DNA of 64,000 bases from the NCBI RefSeq assembly GCF_000428725.1, contig NZ_KE386793.1, positions 22,293 to 86,292 on the forward strand. Reading direction: 5' to 3'. Below are positions 28,148-36,513 of this stretch, one piece after another. The DNA comes from Psychromonas aquimarina ATCC BAA-1526 (lineage in GTDB: Bacteria; Pseudomonadota; Gammaproteobacteria; Enterobacterales; Psychromonadaceae). The number at the start of each line of letters is the position of its first letter. Position 1 is the stretch's first letter. A program made the translations under genes and the position numbers. The notes below the pieces were generated by a model, which saw only the letters and a list, made by a program, of their open reading frames with translations, was not told the origin of the DNA and did no database searches.

Positions 28148-28660
28148 ATGAAAAAGACAATAATAACTTTTGCACTGCTCAGCAGCGCTTTGTGCAGTGC
28201 CGGTGCTGCGAATAAAATGCCGGATCCGTATTCACAGCCGCAGCCGGCTGCCGCGGCCCGTCAGGGAGTTCATCGTTTAATGGGCGCAACCCTGATGGAT
28301 GCAGGGGCTATTGCCTCCGGGCAGAAAAAATGGAACGGATTTACTCTGCTTAATCGTGTTGATGCACTGGAGCAGATCTCGCAGATGTATAACGATTTCT
28401 TTTTTGTGCCCGGCTCATTTGCAGACAGTAATACGCGTGATGATCTGCTGCAGCGAAAAACTGAATTTCAGGAACTTTCTGCCGATTTGAAACTGGCCGC
28501 TTTCAGCCTGCGCATGGCTGCTCGTAATCATGAATCTGATGTAGCAATGAAAGCCTTCGGCACAACCATTCAAGCCTGTAATGCCTGTCACCGTAGTTTT
28601 ATGAAACCCGGTACAGAAGTAATTTTACCTTTGCCGCCGACGCCGTCCGGGCACAAATAA
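28148..28660 (+). CDS. Periplasmic class II (c'-type) cytochrome c
   Basis: A 170-residue protein with a signal peptide (MKKTIITFALLSSALCSAGA) and one C-terminal haem site, CNACH (Cys144, Cys147, His148), in a four-helix arrangement typical of cytochrome c'. The start at 28148 is chosen for the signal peptide and a GGA 10 bases upstream; the longer frame from 28085 adds a non-signal extension. It is the first gene of the dehalogenase operon, 16 bp before the FKBP gene. It may carry electrons to or near the periplasmic dehalogenase, or buffer NO or other small molecules as some c' cytochromes do. The role is inferred from position. Confidence 0.85.
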   Translation: MKKTIITFALLSSALCSAGAANKMPDPYSQPQPAAAARQGVHRLMGATLMDAGAIASGQKKWNGFTLLNRVDALEQISQMYNDFFFVPGSFADSNTRDDLLQRKTEFQELSADLKLAAFSLRMAARNHESDVAMKAFGTTIQACNACHRSFMKPGTEVILPLPPTPSGHK

Positions 28661-28676
28661 TACGAGGTTAAATAAT

Positions 28677-29303
28677 ATGACAGAAATAAGACCCGCACTT
28701 GAGTCAGATGAACACAAAGTCAGTTACAGCATGGGCTGGCAGTTTGGTTACCATCTGCTCAGCCATAACTTTGACGGCCTGGATCTGGATGTAACCATTG
28801 CCGGTATGCTGGACTGCTTCACTGCAAAAAAAGCACCGATTACCGACCAGCAGGTTGAAAGTGCATTTAAAACCATCGTCGGCCGTGTAGAAGCGCAGCG
28901 CCAGAAAGAAGCCGCTAGACAGGCTGGGCGCAGTCAGGCCTTTATGTCAGAAAATGCCCTGAAACCCGGAATTATCATGACCGACAGCGGCCTGCAGTAC
29001 AAGGTGGTTGAAATGGGCAAGGGGCGCCGAGCCGGTGTGGTAGATAACGTCATTGTTCATTATCACGGCATGCTGATCAACGGTGATGTTTTCGACAGTT
29101 CTATTGAACGCGGCGAAGCAGCTGAATTTCCAATTCAGGGAGTGATTCCGGGATGGACCGAAGTACTGCAGCTGATGCCTCAGGGCTCTAAATGGAGGGT
29201 ATATGTACCTGCAGAACTGGCTTATGGTCAAGCGGGCAAAGCACCGCAGATTCCAGGAAATGCCGCCTTGATCTTTGATCTCGAATTAATTGAAGTTGTG
29301 TGA
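28677..29303 (+). CDS. FKBP-type peptidyl-prolyl isomerase (FklB/Mip-like, cytoplasmic)
   Basis: A 208-residue protein. The N-terminal helical dimerisation domain (about 1-95) starts with VSYSMGWQFGYHL. The FKBP domain (about 105-207) has VIVHYHGMLINGDVFDSS, VIPGWTEVLQLMPQGSKWRVYVPAELAYG and ALIFDLELIEVV. No signal peptide is seen, so it acts in the cytoplasm. Dehalogenase operons in Dehalobacter and Desulfitobacterium carry a trigger-factor-type foldase (PceT) that helps the Tat precursor fold and take up cofactors. This FKBP sits in the equivalent place and may do the same job; that is inference. Confidence 0.9.
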   Translation: MTEIRPALESDEHKVSYSMGWQFGYHLLSHNFDGLDLDVTIAGMLDCFTAKKAPITDQQVESAFKTIVGRVEAQRQKEAARQAGRSQAFMSENALKPGIIMTDSGLQYKVVEMGKGRRAGVVDNVIVHYHGMLINGDVFDSSIERGEAAEFPIQGVIPGWTEVLQLMPQGSKWRVYVPAELAYGQAGKAPQIPGNAALIFDLELIEVV

Positions 29304-29341
29304 TTCAGGCGTGCAGATTGTAAAAGAAGGAATGAAAAATC

Positions 29342-30808
29342 ATGAAAAATCAAGTTGAAAACCAGCAGGAATTAGAAGCTGATGATGAACTGCCGAATAT
29401 GTCACGCCGCAGTTTTTTTAAGAGAACTGCGGCGGCCGGCGGCGCCGCCATTTTAGGCGGGGGCGCAGTATTAGGGGCTTCTAAAGCTTCTCTGCAGGGC
29501 TCGCTGAATACTCCGGGAATTATTGTTGACGAAAATTTCAAAGCGAAAGATCAGCGCGATGTGATGTTATGTCATGCAACCAGTTATCACCTGTCGCAGG
29601 TTAGAAACCCTGAGCGCGGTGAGCAGTATGCGCGTCTGCATAAAAAGGACTTTAACTTTAACCGGGCGCTGCAGACATTTGAAAACCGCGACCATTTTGA
29701 TAATAACAAACCTGGTTACGGTCAGGCGGACCGTGCCATCGGGCATGCCGCCTGGTACCCTCTGGTGGTGGCTAAATCCCGTGCGGCGGCTTTTACCCAG
29801 CCGAATACGCCGATGCACAGCTGGAGCCAGGCGGATGTGCATGAAGAGCAGTTTGACTGGGGAAGCGGTAAACGTGCTGCTGATATGATCCGCTCGACGG
29901 GGCGTTTGTTTGGTGCGGTACGTGTGGGGATCGCGAAGTTTGACAAGCGTTTTGTCTATGATCCGCTTTATGATGTTGTTGAAGAGCGTACTTTGTCATG
30001 GGAAAAAGACTTTCCCTTTAAACCAAAATCCGTGATTGTGATTGCCACACCTATGGACTACGACAATGTTGCTACTGCACCGTCCTGGACTGCCGAAGGT
30101 GCGACCGGTAACGGTTATAGTGATATGAGCAAAATTGCCTGTCAGATAGCTAAGTTTATCCGCGGCTGCGGCTACAATGCCGTGGGGGCTGGTAACGATC
30201 TGGCCAGCTCGGTGGCCTATGCAATTCAGGCTGGTCTTGGTGAAGGCGGGCGTAATGGTTCTGTGATTGTTCCGGGCATGGGGCCGCGTGTTCGTCTTTG
30301 TAAGGTATTCACTAATATCGATTTCGACGATGCTTATGATCAACCGCGGACCTGGGGGATCACCGAGTTTTGTAAAAGCTGTAAGAAATGTGCCGATGCC
30401 TGTCCTTCCGGTGCAATCAGTCAGGATGATGATACCAGTTTCGCACCAACCTATGAGTTCAGCGATGAGCCCGATTACACCTGGAATAATCATATAGGTA
30501 TTAAGAAGTTTTATTCAGATGCGAAGAAGTGTTTTAACTTCTGGATGGATAATGATACTTCCTGCCTGAACTGTGTTGCCAGCTGTACCTTTAACGAACC
30601 GGATTTCTGGCATCATTGGATGATTATGGCTGTTAACCCTTATATGCCCAAATTTGTGCATAGTCTGATGGCGGAAGGGCACCCGGCATTTGGTTACGGT
30701 GGTCAAAGCCGCAATCCGATTCCAGCTAAGGTCGAGAAGTTCTGGGTATCCGGTGAAGATATGCGTACTAATACTTCAATGAAAAATAATATCGGCACAG
30801 CCGGATAA
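29342..30808 (+). CDS. rdhA: Reductive dehalogenase catalytic subunit (RdhA)
   Basis: A 488-residue corrinoid iron-sulfur enzyme that removes halogen from organic compounds at the outer face of the inner membrane. It has a Tat signal (SRRSFFKR at 21-28, then an Ala/Gly-rich h-region). The core has the RdhA blocks GNGYSDMSKIACQIAKFIRGCGYNA (Tyr259 in the likely catalytic-tyrosine position), AGLGEGGRNGSVIVP and RLCKVFTNIDF. A C-terminal ferredoxin domain has Cys344, 347, 350 and 354, then Cys397, 408, 411 and 415, enough for two [4Fe-4S] clusters. AGGA lies upstream. It is followed by its anchor gene. The halogenated substrate cannot be read from sequence. Confidence 0.93.
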   Translation: MKNQVENQQELEADDELPNMSRRSFFKRTAAAGGAAILGGGAVLGASKASLQGSLNTPGIIVDENFKAKDQRDVMLCHATSYHLSQVRNPERGEQYARLHKKDFNFNRALQTFENRDHFDNNKPGYGQADRAIGHAAWYPLVVAKSRAAAFTQPNTPMHSWSQADVHEEQFDWGSGKRAADMIRSTGRLFGAVRVGIAKFDKRFVYDPLYDVVEERTLSWEKDFPFKPKSVIVIATPMDYDNVATAPSWTAEGATGNGYSDMSKIACQIAKFIRGCGYNAVGAGNDLASSVAYAIQAGLGEGGRNGSVIVPGMGPRVRLCKVFTNIDFDDAYDQPRTWGITEFCKSCKKCADACPSGAISQDDDTSFAPTYEFSDEPDYTWNNHIGIKKFYSDAKKCFNFWMDNDTSCLNCVASCTFNEPDFWHHWMIMAVNPYMPKFVHSLMAEGHPAFGYGGQSRNPIPAKVEKFWVSGEDMRTNTSMKNNIGTAG

Positions 30809-30823
30809 CTGAGGAGAAAGGTA

Positions 30824-31135
30824 ATGGAAGCATTACAATGGTTTTCACTGGGAATTATCAGTATGTTAGCAATTAACGTGATGGTTTATGTGCATCGGGT
30901 TATTGATCTTAAATGGTATACACTGCCGCTGCTTCTGGGCGGGGTGGTGGATATTTTAGTTGGTGTCGCCTGGTGCTGGTCTTCATTTCTAGAAGGTTAT
31001 CCGCAGTCTGGTGCTATGGGCTTATCGTTGTTCAGCGGATCCGGCTTAGTCGTGATCATTCTGACCTGGCGTCATCTGGTTGCACCGGGGCTTAATATAC
31101 CCATGATACTTCAAGATGCAAAGTCAGCAAGGTAA
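30824..31135 (+). CDS. rdhB: Reductive dehalogenase membrane anchor (RdhB-like)
   Basis: A 103-residue membrane protein with three predicted helices (about 5-22, 32-52, 63-83). A short loop with a Glu in the FLEGYPQSG segment lies between helices 2 and 3, as RdhB anchors carry acidic residues there. Length and topology fit the RdhB family. GAGGAG lies upstream, and the gene starts 15 bp after rdhA. It should tether RdhA to the inner membrane and may link it to quinol oxidation. Identification rests mainly on context plus topology. Confidence 0.82.
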   Translation: MEALQWFSLGIISMLAINVMVYVHRVIDLKWYTLPLLLGGVVDILVGVAWCWSSFLEGYPQSGAMGLSLFSGSGLVVIILTWRHLVAPGLNIPMILQDAKSAR

Positions 31136-31149
31136 ATTGTGCCGAGATG

Positions 31150-31362
31150 TTAGGCATAAAATTGAAGTATAGTCATTCTACATAGAGATTTTATAACAAC
31201 GCAGATTGGCGTAAGTTGCCTTGCCCTACGGGGCGTTAGCTCGAAAACCAGCCCTGCGTTGCAACAATCGAAAAGTGAATAACAATTACCTCATATTGCG
31301 CCTTGCTCTGGTATCCGAGCTAACGCCTGACAAAGCATCTTGAGGTAACATGGGTATAAATC
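31150..31362. repeat. Structured intergenic element with nested inverted repeats
   Basis: About 210 bp downstream of rdhB with several paired arms: GGCGTTAGCTCG (31232-31243) with CGAGCTAACGCC (31317-31328); ACAACGCAG (about 31197) with CTGCGTTGC (about 31254); and TTACCTCA (about 31286) with TGAGGTAA (about 31342). No coding frame explains it. It resembles multicopy REP/MITE-like intergenic repeats of marine gammaproteobacteria, but copy number cannot be seen from this window. Confidence 0.6.
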
Positions 31363-31382
31363 TCAATCTATTTAATCTTATC

Positions 31383-31407
31383 AGGCCGGTTAACTACCGG
31401 CCTTTTC
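31383..31407 (+). terminator. Rho-independent terminator
   Basis: 8-bp stem AGGCCGGT (31383-31390) with ACCGGCCT (31396-31403), a 5-base loop and a TTTTCT tail. It may be the final terminator of the dehalogenase operon. Confidence 0.75.
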
Positions 31408-31525
31408 TATCTTCTCTATTTTTCTGCGTAGATTTGTATTTTCATTTTGCATGTTCTGCTTATTAAGCATAAGCTGTCTGCGCAAGTTATAATTGTTCAT
31501 GTGTTTGTAATTTAAGGAAATAATG

Positions 31526-31903
31526 ATGATAGATTTTGAAAATTCCGCATTTTTTAAGTTAAAGCCGATAGATAACAGTAAAGCAAGAGATGACTTCAAC
31601 AAGTTCCTTATTGATGGTGAAGAAATATTTGCTGCATTTAAAACAATTCGTGACCAGGTGATTTTTACCAATAAGCGGATTATTGCCGCTAATGTGCAGG
31701 GAATTACCGGCTCTAGAATTGATTATACCTCTATTCCTTTTAATAAAATTCAGACTTTTTCTATCGAAACATCGGGCTCTTTAGATTTAGATTGTGAAAT
31801 ACAAATTTATGTCAGTGCGGTCGGCAAGGTGACTTTTGAGATAAAAGGGGAATTTGATATTGTGACCTTTAACCGTTTGATCAGTACTTATGTACTCACC
31901 TGA
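31526..31903 (+). CDS. Bacterial PH-domain protein (bPH_1 type)
   Basis: A 125-residue soluble protein. The whole length fits a bacterial PH-like beta-barrel fold: a conserved GEEIFAAFKTIRDQVIFTNKRIIAANVQGITG segment (about 36-67), then YTSIPFNKIQTFSIETSGSLDLDCEIQIYV and a C-terminal helix. The ATG at 31526 is favoured over 31523 because AAGGA then lies 7 bases upstream. Function is unknown for this family; the fold suggests protein or lipid binding. It is followed 15 bp later by an HD-domain hydrolase gene, probably cotranscribed. Confidence 0.82.
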   Translation: MIDFENSAFFKLKPIDNSKARDDFNKFLIDGEEIFAAFKTIRDQVIFTNKRIIAANVQGITGSRIDYTSIPFNKIQTFSIETSGSLDLDCEIQIYVSAVGKVTFEIKGEFDIVTFNRLISTYVLT

Positions 31904-31918
31904 TAAAGGGAAAAATTT

Positions 31919-32557
31919 TTGAACAAATTAGAGCAGCTGCTGGCGGCTTTTATCCGGGCGGAAATGAAAACGGATTTAGCGCATGATTTTGAGCATGTAT
32001 TAAGAGTTGTAAAAACGGCAAAGGAGTTGTGTCGACGCGAGAATGCGCAGCCTGAAGTCGTTATTCCTGCCGCCTGGCTGCATGACTGTTTTTCATTTGC
32101 AAAAGATCATCCGGATCGTCGTAACGGCTCAAAATATGCGGCTGATAAAGCAGTTGAGTTCTTACGCAGTATTGCTTATCCAGAGCAGTATTTTGAAGCT
32201 GTCCACCACGCCGTCGCAGCGCATAGTTTCAGCGCGAATATTAAACCCTTAACCATAGAAGCACAGATAGTCCAGGATGCAGATCGTCTTGATGCGTTAG
32301 GCGCTGTCGGTATAAGCCGCTGTATCCAGGTTAGTGCGGCTCTGCACAGGCCGCTCTACCGGGCTGAAGATCCTTTCTGCAGTTCACGTGAACCCGATGA
32401 TGCGCACTATACGATTGATCATTTTTATAAAAAACTGCTGCTGATTGCCGCTAGCGTTAATACTGAATCAGCAAAAGTTGAAGCTGCTGAAAGAACCTTG
32501 TTTATGCAGGATTTCCTAAAGCAGTTAAATCAGGAAATTTCTCCCGTTGACGATTAG
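31919..32557 (+). CDS. HD-domain phosphohydrolase, YedJ-like
   Basis: A 212-residue cytoplasmic protein starting at TTG. The metal-binding HD pattern is complete: HDFEHVLRVVKTA (His near 22), the WLHDCFS motif, EAVHHAVAAHSFSA and VQDADRLDALGAVG. The last two blocks match E. coli YedJ closely. The family hydrolyses phosphate esters, probably nucleotides; the substrate is not established. The weak TTG start and tight spacing suggest coupling to the PH-domain gene. Confidence 0.88.
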   Translation: MNKLEQLLAAFIRAEMKTDLAHDFEHVLRVVKTAKELCRRENAQPEVVIPAAWLHDCFSFAKDHPDRRNGSKYAADKAVEFLRSIAYPEQYFEAVHHAVAAHSFSANIKPLTIEAQIVQDADRLDALGAVGISRCIQVSAALHRPLYRAEDPFCSSREPDDAHYTIDHFYKKLLLIAASVNTESAKVEAAERTLFMQDFLKQLNQEISPVDD

Positions 32558-32928
32558 GCGAACATCACGCCGGCGCCCGCTATTGCAGAGGTTGTTTAGG
32601 TATATACTTAACTATAGAGGGGGAAATTTTAGCGTCTGAATTCCGGCTTATTTGTTATGAGATGAACTTAAAGTCAAAATGATTTATTAAGGAATTGTGC
32701 AGGGTGCCGATAAGTTAATTAGAAGCAGTTTTAATTATCATAGCAATTCCATTAATTAGGTGATCTATTTAAGCGTAGGAAAAATGGATGAAAGCAAGGC
32801 ATTGATTGCAGTAACTAGTGCTTTAATTACAAAATCAAGAACGAAGCTAGCATTCATTTTAACCAGCATAAATGAATAAAAAATTACTGGGTTTGCTATT
32901 AACACTCGATAGAGTTACGGGAGGATAA
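32558..32928. other. Intergenic region, one marginal small ORF
   Basis: About 370 AT-rich bases. The only candidate is a 31-codon ORF at 32784-32879 (MDESKALIAVTSALITK...), with AGGA just 3 bases before its ATG, which is poor spacing. I do not call it a gene. No terminator or operator is convincing here. Confidence 0.45.
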
Positions 32929-33165
32929 ATGAGCCAGCATCTGATTACGCAGTTTATCAATCGTACTTATACATTTAAGCCCTTGAATGATGCTAAAATC
33001 GCCAATCATAAGCTTAAAAAGTATCAGGCCTCCAACCGGAAAAATAATGTTTCCCCGGAGGATATTGAAGAAAGTACCCATATTCTGCAGAAAATTAAAG
33101 TCCGCGCGAAGCAGACTGAGAATGAAAAGGATGAAGTAGAGTCACATATTGATGTCACCGTCTAA
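32929..33165 (+). CDS. Small hypothetical protein
   Basis: A 78-residue hydrophilic protein with no recognised domain. It is Lys/Glu/Asn-rich, with a helical, probably coiled C-terminal half (SPEDIEESTHILQKIKVRAKQ). A strong GGGAGG site 5-6 bases before the ATG supports translation. It converges on ygbA with only 4 bp between stop codons. Function unknown. Confidence 0.65.
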   Translation: MSQHLITQFINRTYTFKPLNDAKIANHKLKKYQASNRKNNVSPEDIEESTHILQKIKVRAKQTENEKDEVESHIDVTV

Positions 33166-33169
33166 TTCC

Positions 33170-33571
33170 TTAAGATTTTTCTCTGCCCTCTGATTTTCGC
33201 AAGTGGCGATTGGAAGACTTACTTGCGTAACTTTCCGGGACCGGGGCTTTTTCTGCTAATAAATGTTTTACGGCCAAAACAGGATGCCTTAATAACATAC
33301 GTGGTCCCGCGTAGCGCATAATCTTTCCTGCCTGTTCACGCTGCTCTTTTTTATAGCAGTGAATCGGACATTTATTGCAGGTTGGTTTGTTTTGACCATA
33401 GGGGCAGCGGTCTAATTTTTCATTAGCATAATCGATAAACTCCCGGCAGTCAGCGCAGGGAGCGGATTCTTTTGAGCTGTTATGATGAGCCCGGCAGTAG
33501 ATCTTAACCATCGCTTTGATGGTTTTGAATTCAATGCCTAATTTGGCCGGCAGAAAATGCTGTTTCCCCAT
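33170..33571 (-). CDS. ygbA: Nitrous-oxide-stimulated promoter family protein, YgbA
   Basis: A 133-residue protein started at MGKQHFLPAKLG (33571) by comparison with YgbA; the longer frame adds unrelated residues. It has the family's Cys-rich core: KIYCRAHHNSS, CADCREFIDYANEKLDRCPYGQNKPTCNKCPIHCYK, then MRYAGPRMLLRHPVLAVKHLL. In enterobacteria ygbA is repressed by NsrR and linked to recovery from nitric-oxide stress; the cysteines probably bind metal. I could not find a convincing NsrR site upstream. Confidence 0.88.
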   Translation of the reverse strand: MGKQHFLPAKLGIEFKTIKAMVKIYCRAHHNSSKESAPCADCREFIDYANEKLDRCPYGQNKPTCNKCPIHCYKKEQREQAGKIMRYAGPRMLLRHPVLAVKHLLAEKAPVPESYASKSSNRHLRKSEGREKS

Positions 33572-33731
33572 ATTTATTAATCTCTTATTAGTGTTTTGTA
33601 AATATAGCTGAGATGTTTGCCTATGGAGTTGTGATCCACCTGGTAATTCACGTAGAATACAGTGAATTATTGTTATATCCAAGTTCTCAAGTTATGCTGC
33701 TGTTCACTTCCAACCCAAAGAGTTTACCGCT

Positions 33732-35654
33732 TTGATATCATCTTTTTTTTCATCTTCCGGTGCGTTAAGTAAAAGACTGCCTCATTTTATTGCCCGTGAT
33801 GCTCAGGTTGAAATGGCCGAGGCTGTTGCTGACACCATTAAAAGTAAACAGCAGTTAGTAGTTGAAGCGGAAACCGGTACGGGTAAAACCTTTGCTTATT
33901 TAGCGCCGGCGTTATTATCTTTTGATAAAGCTGTCTCGCCTAAAATCATTATCTCCACGGGTAGTAAAGCCCTGCAGGAACAGCTGTTTGTCAAAGACTT
34001 ACCGCTGCTGGTGGAAGCCGCCGACTTTAGCGGTTCAGTGACTCTGCTGAAAGGCCGCGGCAACTACCTGTGTAATGAGCGTTTGAACCGTTTTATGTTA
34101 GAGAGCAAACATAAAGACAAAGCGCTGCAGATTGAGCTGGTGAAAATTAAAAACTGGTCTTTATCCACTAAAACAGGTGATATCGCCGAGATAGATGACC
34201 TTGCAGAAGACGCATTTATCATCCCTGCTATTACCAGCAGCAATGACAACTGTTTGGGACGCGAGTGTCCGAGCTTTGATGACTGCTTTATTGTTAAAGC
34301 CCGTAAAAAAGCGATGGAATCAGATCTGGTGGTCATTAACCATCACCTGTTTTTTGCTGATTTAGCGGTAAAAGAGACGGGCTTCGGCGAACTGATGCCG
34401 GAAGCGGGTGTGTATATTTTTGACGAGGCTCATCAGCTGCCCGATATTGCCAGCGTTTATTTTGGTGAGTCTCTTTCCAGCCGTCAGCTTACTGAGCTTG
34501 CCAAAGAAATTGATTTTGTTTACCGCACTGAACTTCGTGAGGCTAAACAGATGGCTAAAGCAGCTGAGCAGTTACGCTTAACGGTTTTAGATTTTCGCCT
34601 GGCTTTTGCTATGGATAAAGGTACCGGAAGCTGGCGTGATAAATCTCGTGAGCGGGTGATGCAGCTGCATGTACAGCGTCTGCAGCAGGTAATGTCCTTC
34701 TTAACTGAAGTGATTACCGATCGTCTGGGCAAAAGTGAAGTATTAGATCACTGCTTTGAACGATTAACACAGTTTACTCTGTTATTTAAAAAACTAAACA
34801 GTGTTAATGAAACAGGCTTCAGTTACTGGTTTGACTGCACTAAGCAGCATTTTTCATTAAATATTACCCCGCTCAGCGTAGCCGACCGTTTCCAGGTAGA
34901 GTGTCAAAAAAAGGAAGCAAGCTGGATTTTTACATCGGCAACCTTGTCGGTAAAAGGGCAGTTTGACCATTTTACCCAGTTGTTAGGTTTACAAAACAGC
35001 CGCTGTCTACAGTTAAACAGCCCCTTTGATTATGCTAAGCAGACCTTATTTGTTGTGCCTCGATTAATACCTGAGCCGGGTACTCCCGGTCTTGCAGATA
35101 AGTTGATAGAGGAGCTTGCGCCGGTTATCCGCGCCGGTAAAGGGCGCTGTTTCTTTTTATGTACCAGTCATGCCATGATGAATCAGCTGGCTGCCGGTTT
35201 CAGACAGGTATTAACCTTTCCGGTGTTACTGCAGGGTGAGAAAAGTAAACAGGCTTTACTCGATGAGTTTGTCAGCCATGGTAATGCATTGCTGGTGGCA
35301 ACGGGCAGCTTCTGGGAAGGGGTAGATGTACGCGGGCAGGTTTTATCCTGTGTTATTATTGATAAAATTCCATTCAGCTCACCCGATGAGCCTTTATTAA
35401 AAGCACGTATGGAAGATGCGCAGCTTAAAGGTAAAGATCCTTTTGCTGAGGTGCAGCTGCCGCAGGCGGTGATCACTTTTAAGCAGGGGGTCGGTCGACT
35501 GATCCGGGCGGAGCAGGATAAAGGTGTGCTGATCGTTTGTGATACACGTCTGGTCACCCGTAAATATGGTAATTTATTCTTGAATAGTTTACCTTGCATG
35601 CCGCGGACAAGATCTCTGGATAATGCGATAGCGTTTTTGAAAAATATTGATTAG
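33732..35654 (+). CDS. yoaA: DinG-type superfamily 2 helicase YoaA
   Basis: A 640-residue ATP-dependent DNA helicase of the XPD/DinG group, starting at TTG. Walker A is VEAETGTGKT (about 41-50), followed by an iron-sulfur cluster region (YLCNERLN ... CLGRECPSFDDC), the DEAH box FDEAHQLPD, and the C-terminal motifs FTSATLS, GSFWEGVD and QGVGRLIR. YoaA acts with a DNA polymerase III subunit in repair of stalled forks in E. coli. The next gene is tsaB, as in E. coli. Its last codons are partly duplicated 79 bp downstream. Confidence 0.92.
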   Translation: MISSFFSSSGALSKRLPHFIARDAQVEMAEAVADTIKSKQQLVVEAETGTGKTFAYLAPALLSFDKAVSPKIIISTGSKALQEQLFVKDLPLLVEAADFSGSVTLLKGRGNYLCNERLNRFMLESKHKDKALQIELVKIKNWSLSTKTGDIAEIDDLAEDAFIIPAITSSNDNCLGRECPSFDDCFIVKARKKAMESDLVVINHHLFFADLAVKETGFGELMPEAGVYIFDEAHQLPDIASVYFGESLSSRQLTELAKEIDFVYRTELREAKQMAKAAEQLRLTVLDFRLAFAMDKGTGSWRDKSRERVMQLHVQRLQQVMSFLTEVITDRLGKSEVLDHCFERLTQFTLLFKKLNSVNETGFSYWFDCTKQHFSLNITPLSVADRFQVECQKKEASWIFTSATLSVKGQFDHFTQLLGLQNSRCLQLNSPFDYAKQTLFVVPRLIPEPGTPGLADKLIEELAPVIRAGKGRCFFLCTSHAMMNQLAAGFRQVLTFPVLLQGEKSKQALLDEFVSHGNALLVATGSFWEGVDVRGQVLSCVIIDKIPFSSPDEPLLKARMEDAQLKGKDPFAEVQLPQAVITFKQGVGRLIRAEQDKGVLIVCDTRLVTRKYGNLFLNSLPCMPRTRSLDNAIAFLKNID

Positions 35655-35724
35655 TTTACCCAGCATGGCTTATGTAAAGTCATGCACTCGAGTGCTCGAT
35701 AATGCGATAGAGTTTTTGAAAAAT
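35616..35724 (+). repeat. Direct duplication of the yoaA 3' end
   Basis: The 30 bases at 35616-35645 (yoaA codons for LDNAIAFLKN) recur at 35695-35724 with 28 of 30 identical. The second copy lies between yoaA and tsaB and is not translated in frame. The 79-bp offset indicates an old tandem duplication of the gene end. Confidence 0.85.
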
Positions 35725-35759
35725 TACAGAATAAATATTAAGAAATATACAGGCCAAAT

Positions 35760-36476
35760 ATGTCTAATAAGTTAAATGTTTTATGTGTTGATACCTCAAC
35801 GGAAGCGTGTTCAGTTGCAGTACTTTGCCAAAACGAAGAAAAGCAGCAGGTAATTAATGATTCTTTTATGCTTGCGCCTCGCGAGCATACCAAAAAAATA
35901 TTACCGACGGTTGAGCAGGTACTGCAGCAGGCCGGGTTAACACTGCCTGAAATTGATGTACTGGCTTACGGCCGCGGGCCGGGCAGTTTTACCGGTGTAA
36001 GAATTGGCATCAGTATTGCACAAGGTTTAGCATTCGCTATAGAAAAAAAGATGGTTGGCGTATCAACATTACAGGCAATGGCGCAACAGGCCTTTAAAAC
36101 ACAGCAGGCTGCGGATGTATACGCTGCTATTGATGCACGAATGGGTGAGGTTTATTTTGCACATTACCTGCTTAAAGATGAGTTGATGGTAGTGGTAAAC
36201 GAAGAGATTGTGATTAAACCTGCCGATTTATTGGCGCTTGAATTAGATGCAGCTGCTGATTCTGTTCTGGTCGGTTCCGGCTGGGCTGCTTATCCAGAAT
36301 TAGCGGCCTATTTTAAAAATGCGTTAAAACTGGACATCGAATTTCCAAGTGCAAAATATATGCTCGATGAAGTTGTGAGTTGCGTAGAAAAATCACAGGC
36401 AGTTTTGCCGGAATTAGCGGCGCCGGTTTATTTACGTGATAAAGTGACCTGGAAAAAATTACCAGGAAGAGAGTAG
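35760..36476 (+). CDS. tsaB: tRNA threonylcarbamoyladenosine biosynthesis protein TsaB
   Basis: A 238-residue ASKHA-fold protein (family length about 230). Motifs: LCVDTSTEACSVAV at the N-terminus, PREHTKKILPTVEQVL, and the diagnostic AYGRGPGSFTGVRIG. TsaB is the non-catalytic partner of TsaD in t6A37 tRNA modification and an essential cytoplasmic scaffold in many gammaproteobacteria. Placement after yoaA matches E. coli. Confidence 0.95.
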   Translation: MSNKLNVLCVDTSTEACSVAVLCQNEEKQQVINDSFMLAPREHTKKILPTVEQVLQQAGLTLPEIDVLAYGRGPGSFTGVRIGISIAQGLAFAIEKKMVGVSTLQAMAQQAFKTQQAADVYAAIDARMGEVYFAHYLLKDELMVVVNEEIVIKPADLLALELDAAADSVLVGSGWAAYPELAAYFKNALKLDIEFPSAKYMLDEVVSCVEKSQAVLPELAAPVYLRDKVTWKKLPGRE

Positions 36477-36513
36477 TTAACTATTTTCTTTTATTTAGTG
36501 GTTTGGATTATTA

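Noticed and set aside
31390..31671. A 93-codon minus-strand frame overlapping the PH-domain gene start.
   Set aside because: It overlaps a terminator and the 5' end of a supported gene on the other strand and has no homology-like features.
32784..32879. A 31-codon ORF before the gene at 32929.
   Set aside because: The ribosome site is too close to the ATG and there is no further support.
33572..33731. An NsrR or LexA site between ygbA and yoaA.
   Set aside because: Only weak partial matches are present, not enough to support either operator.
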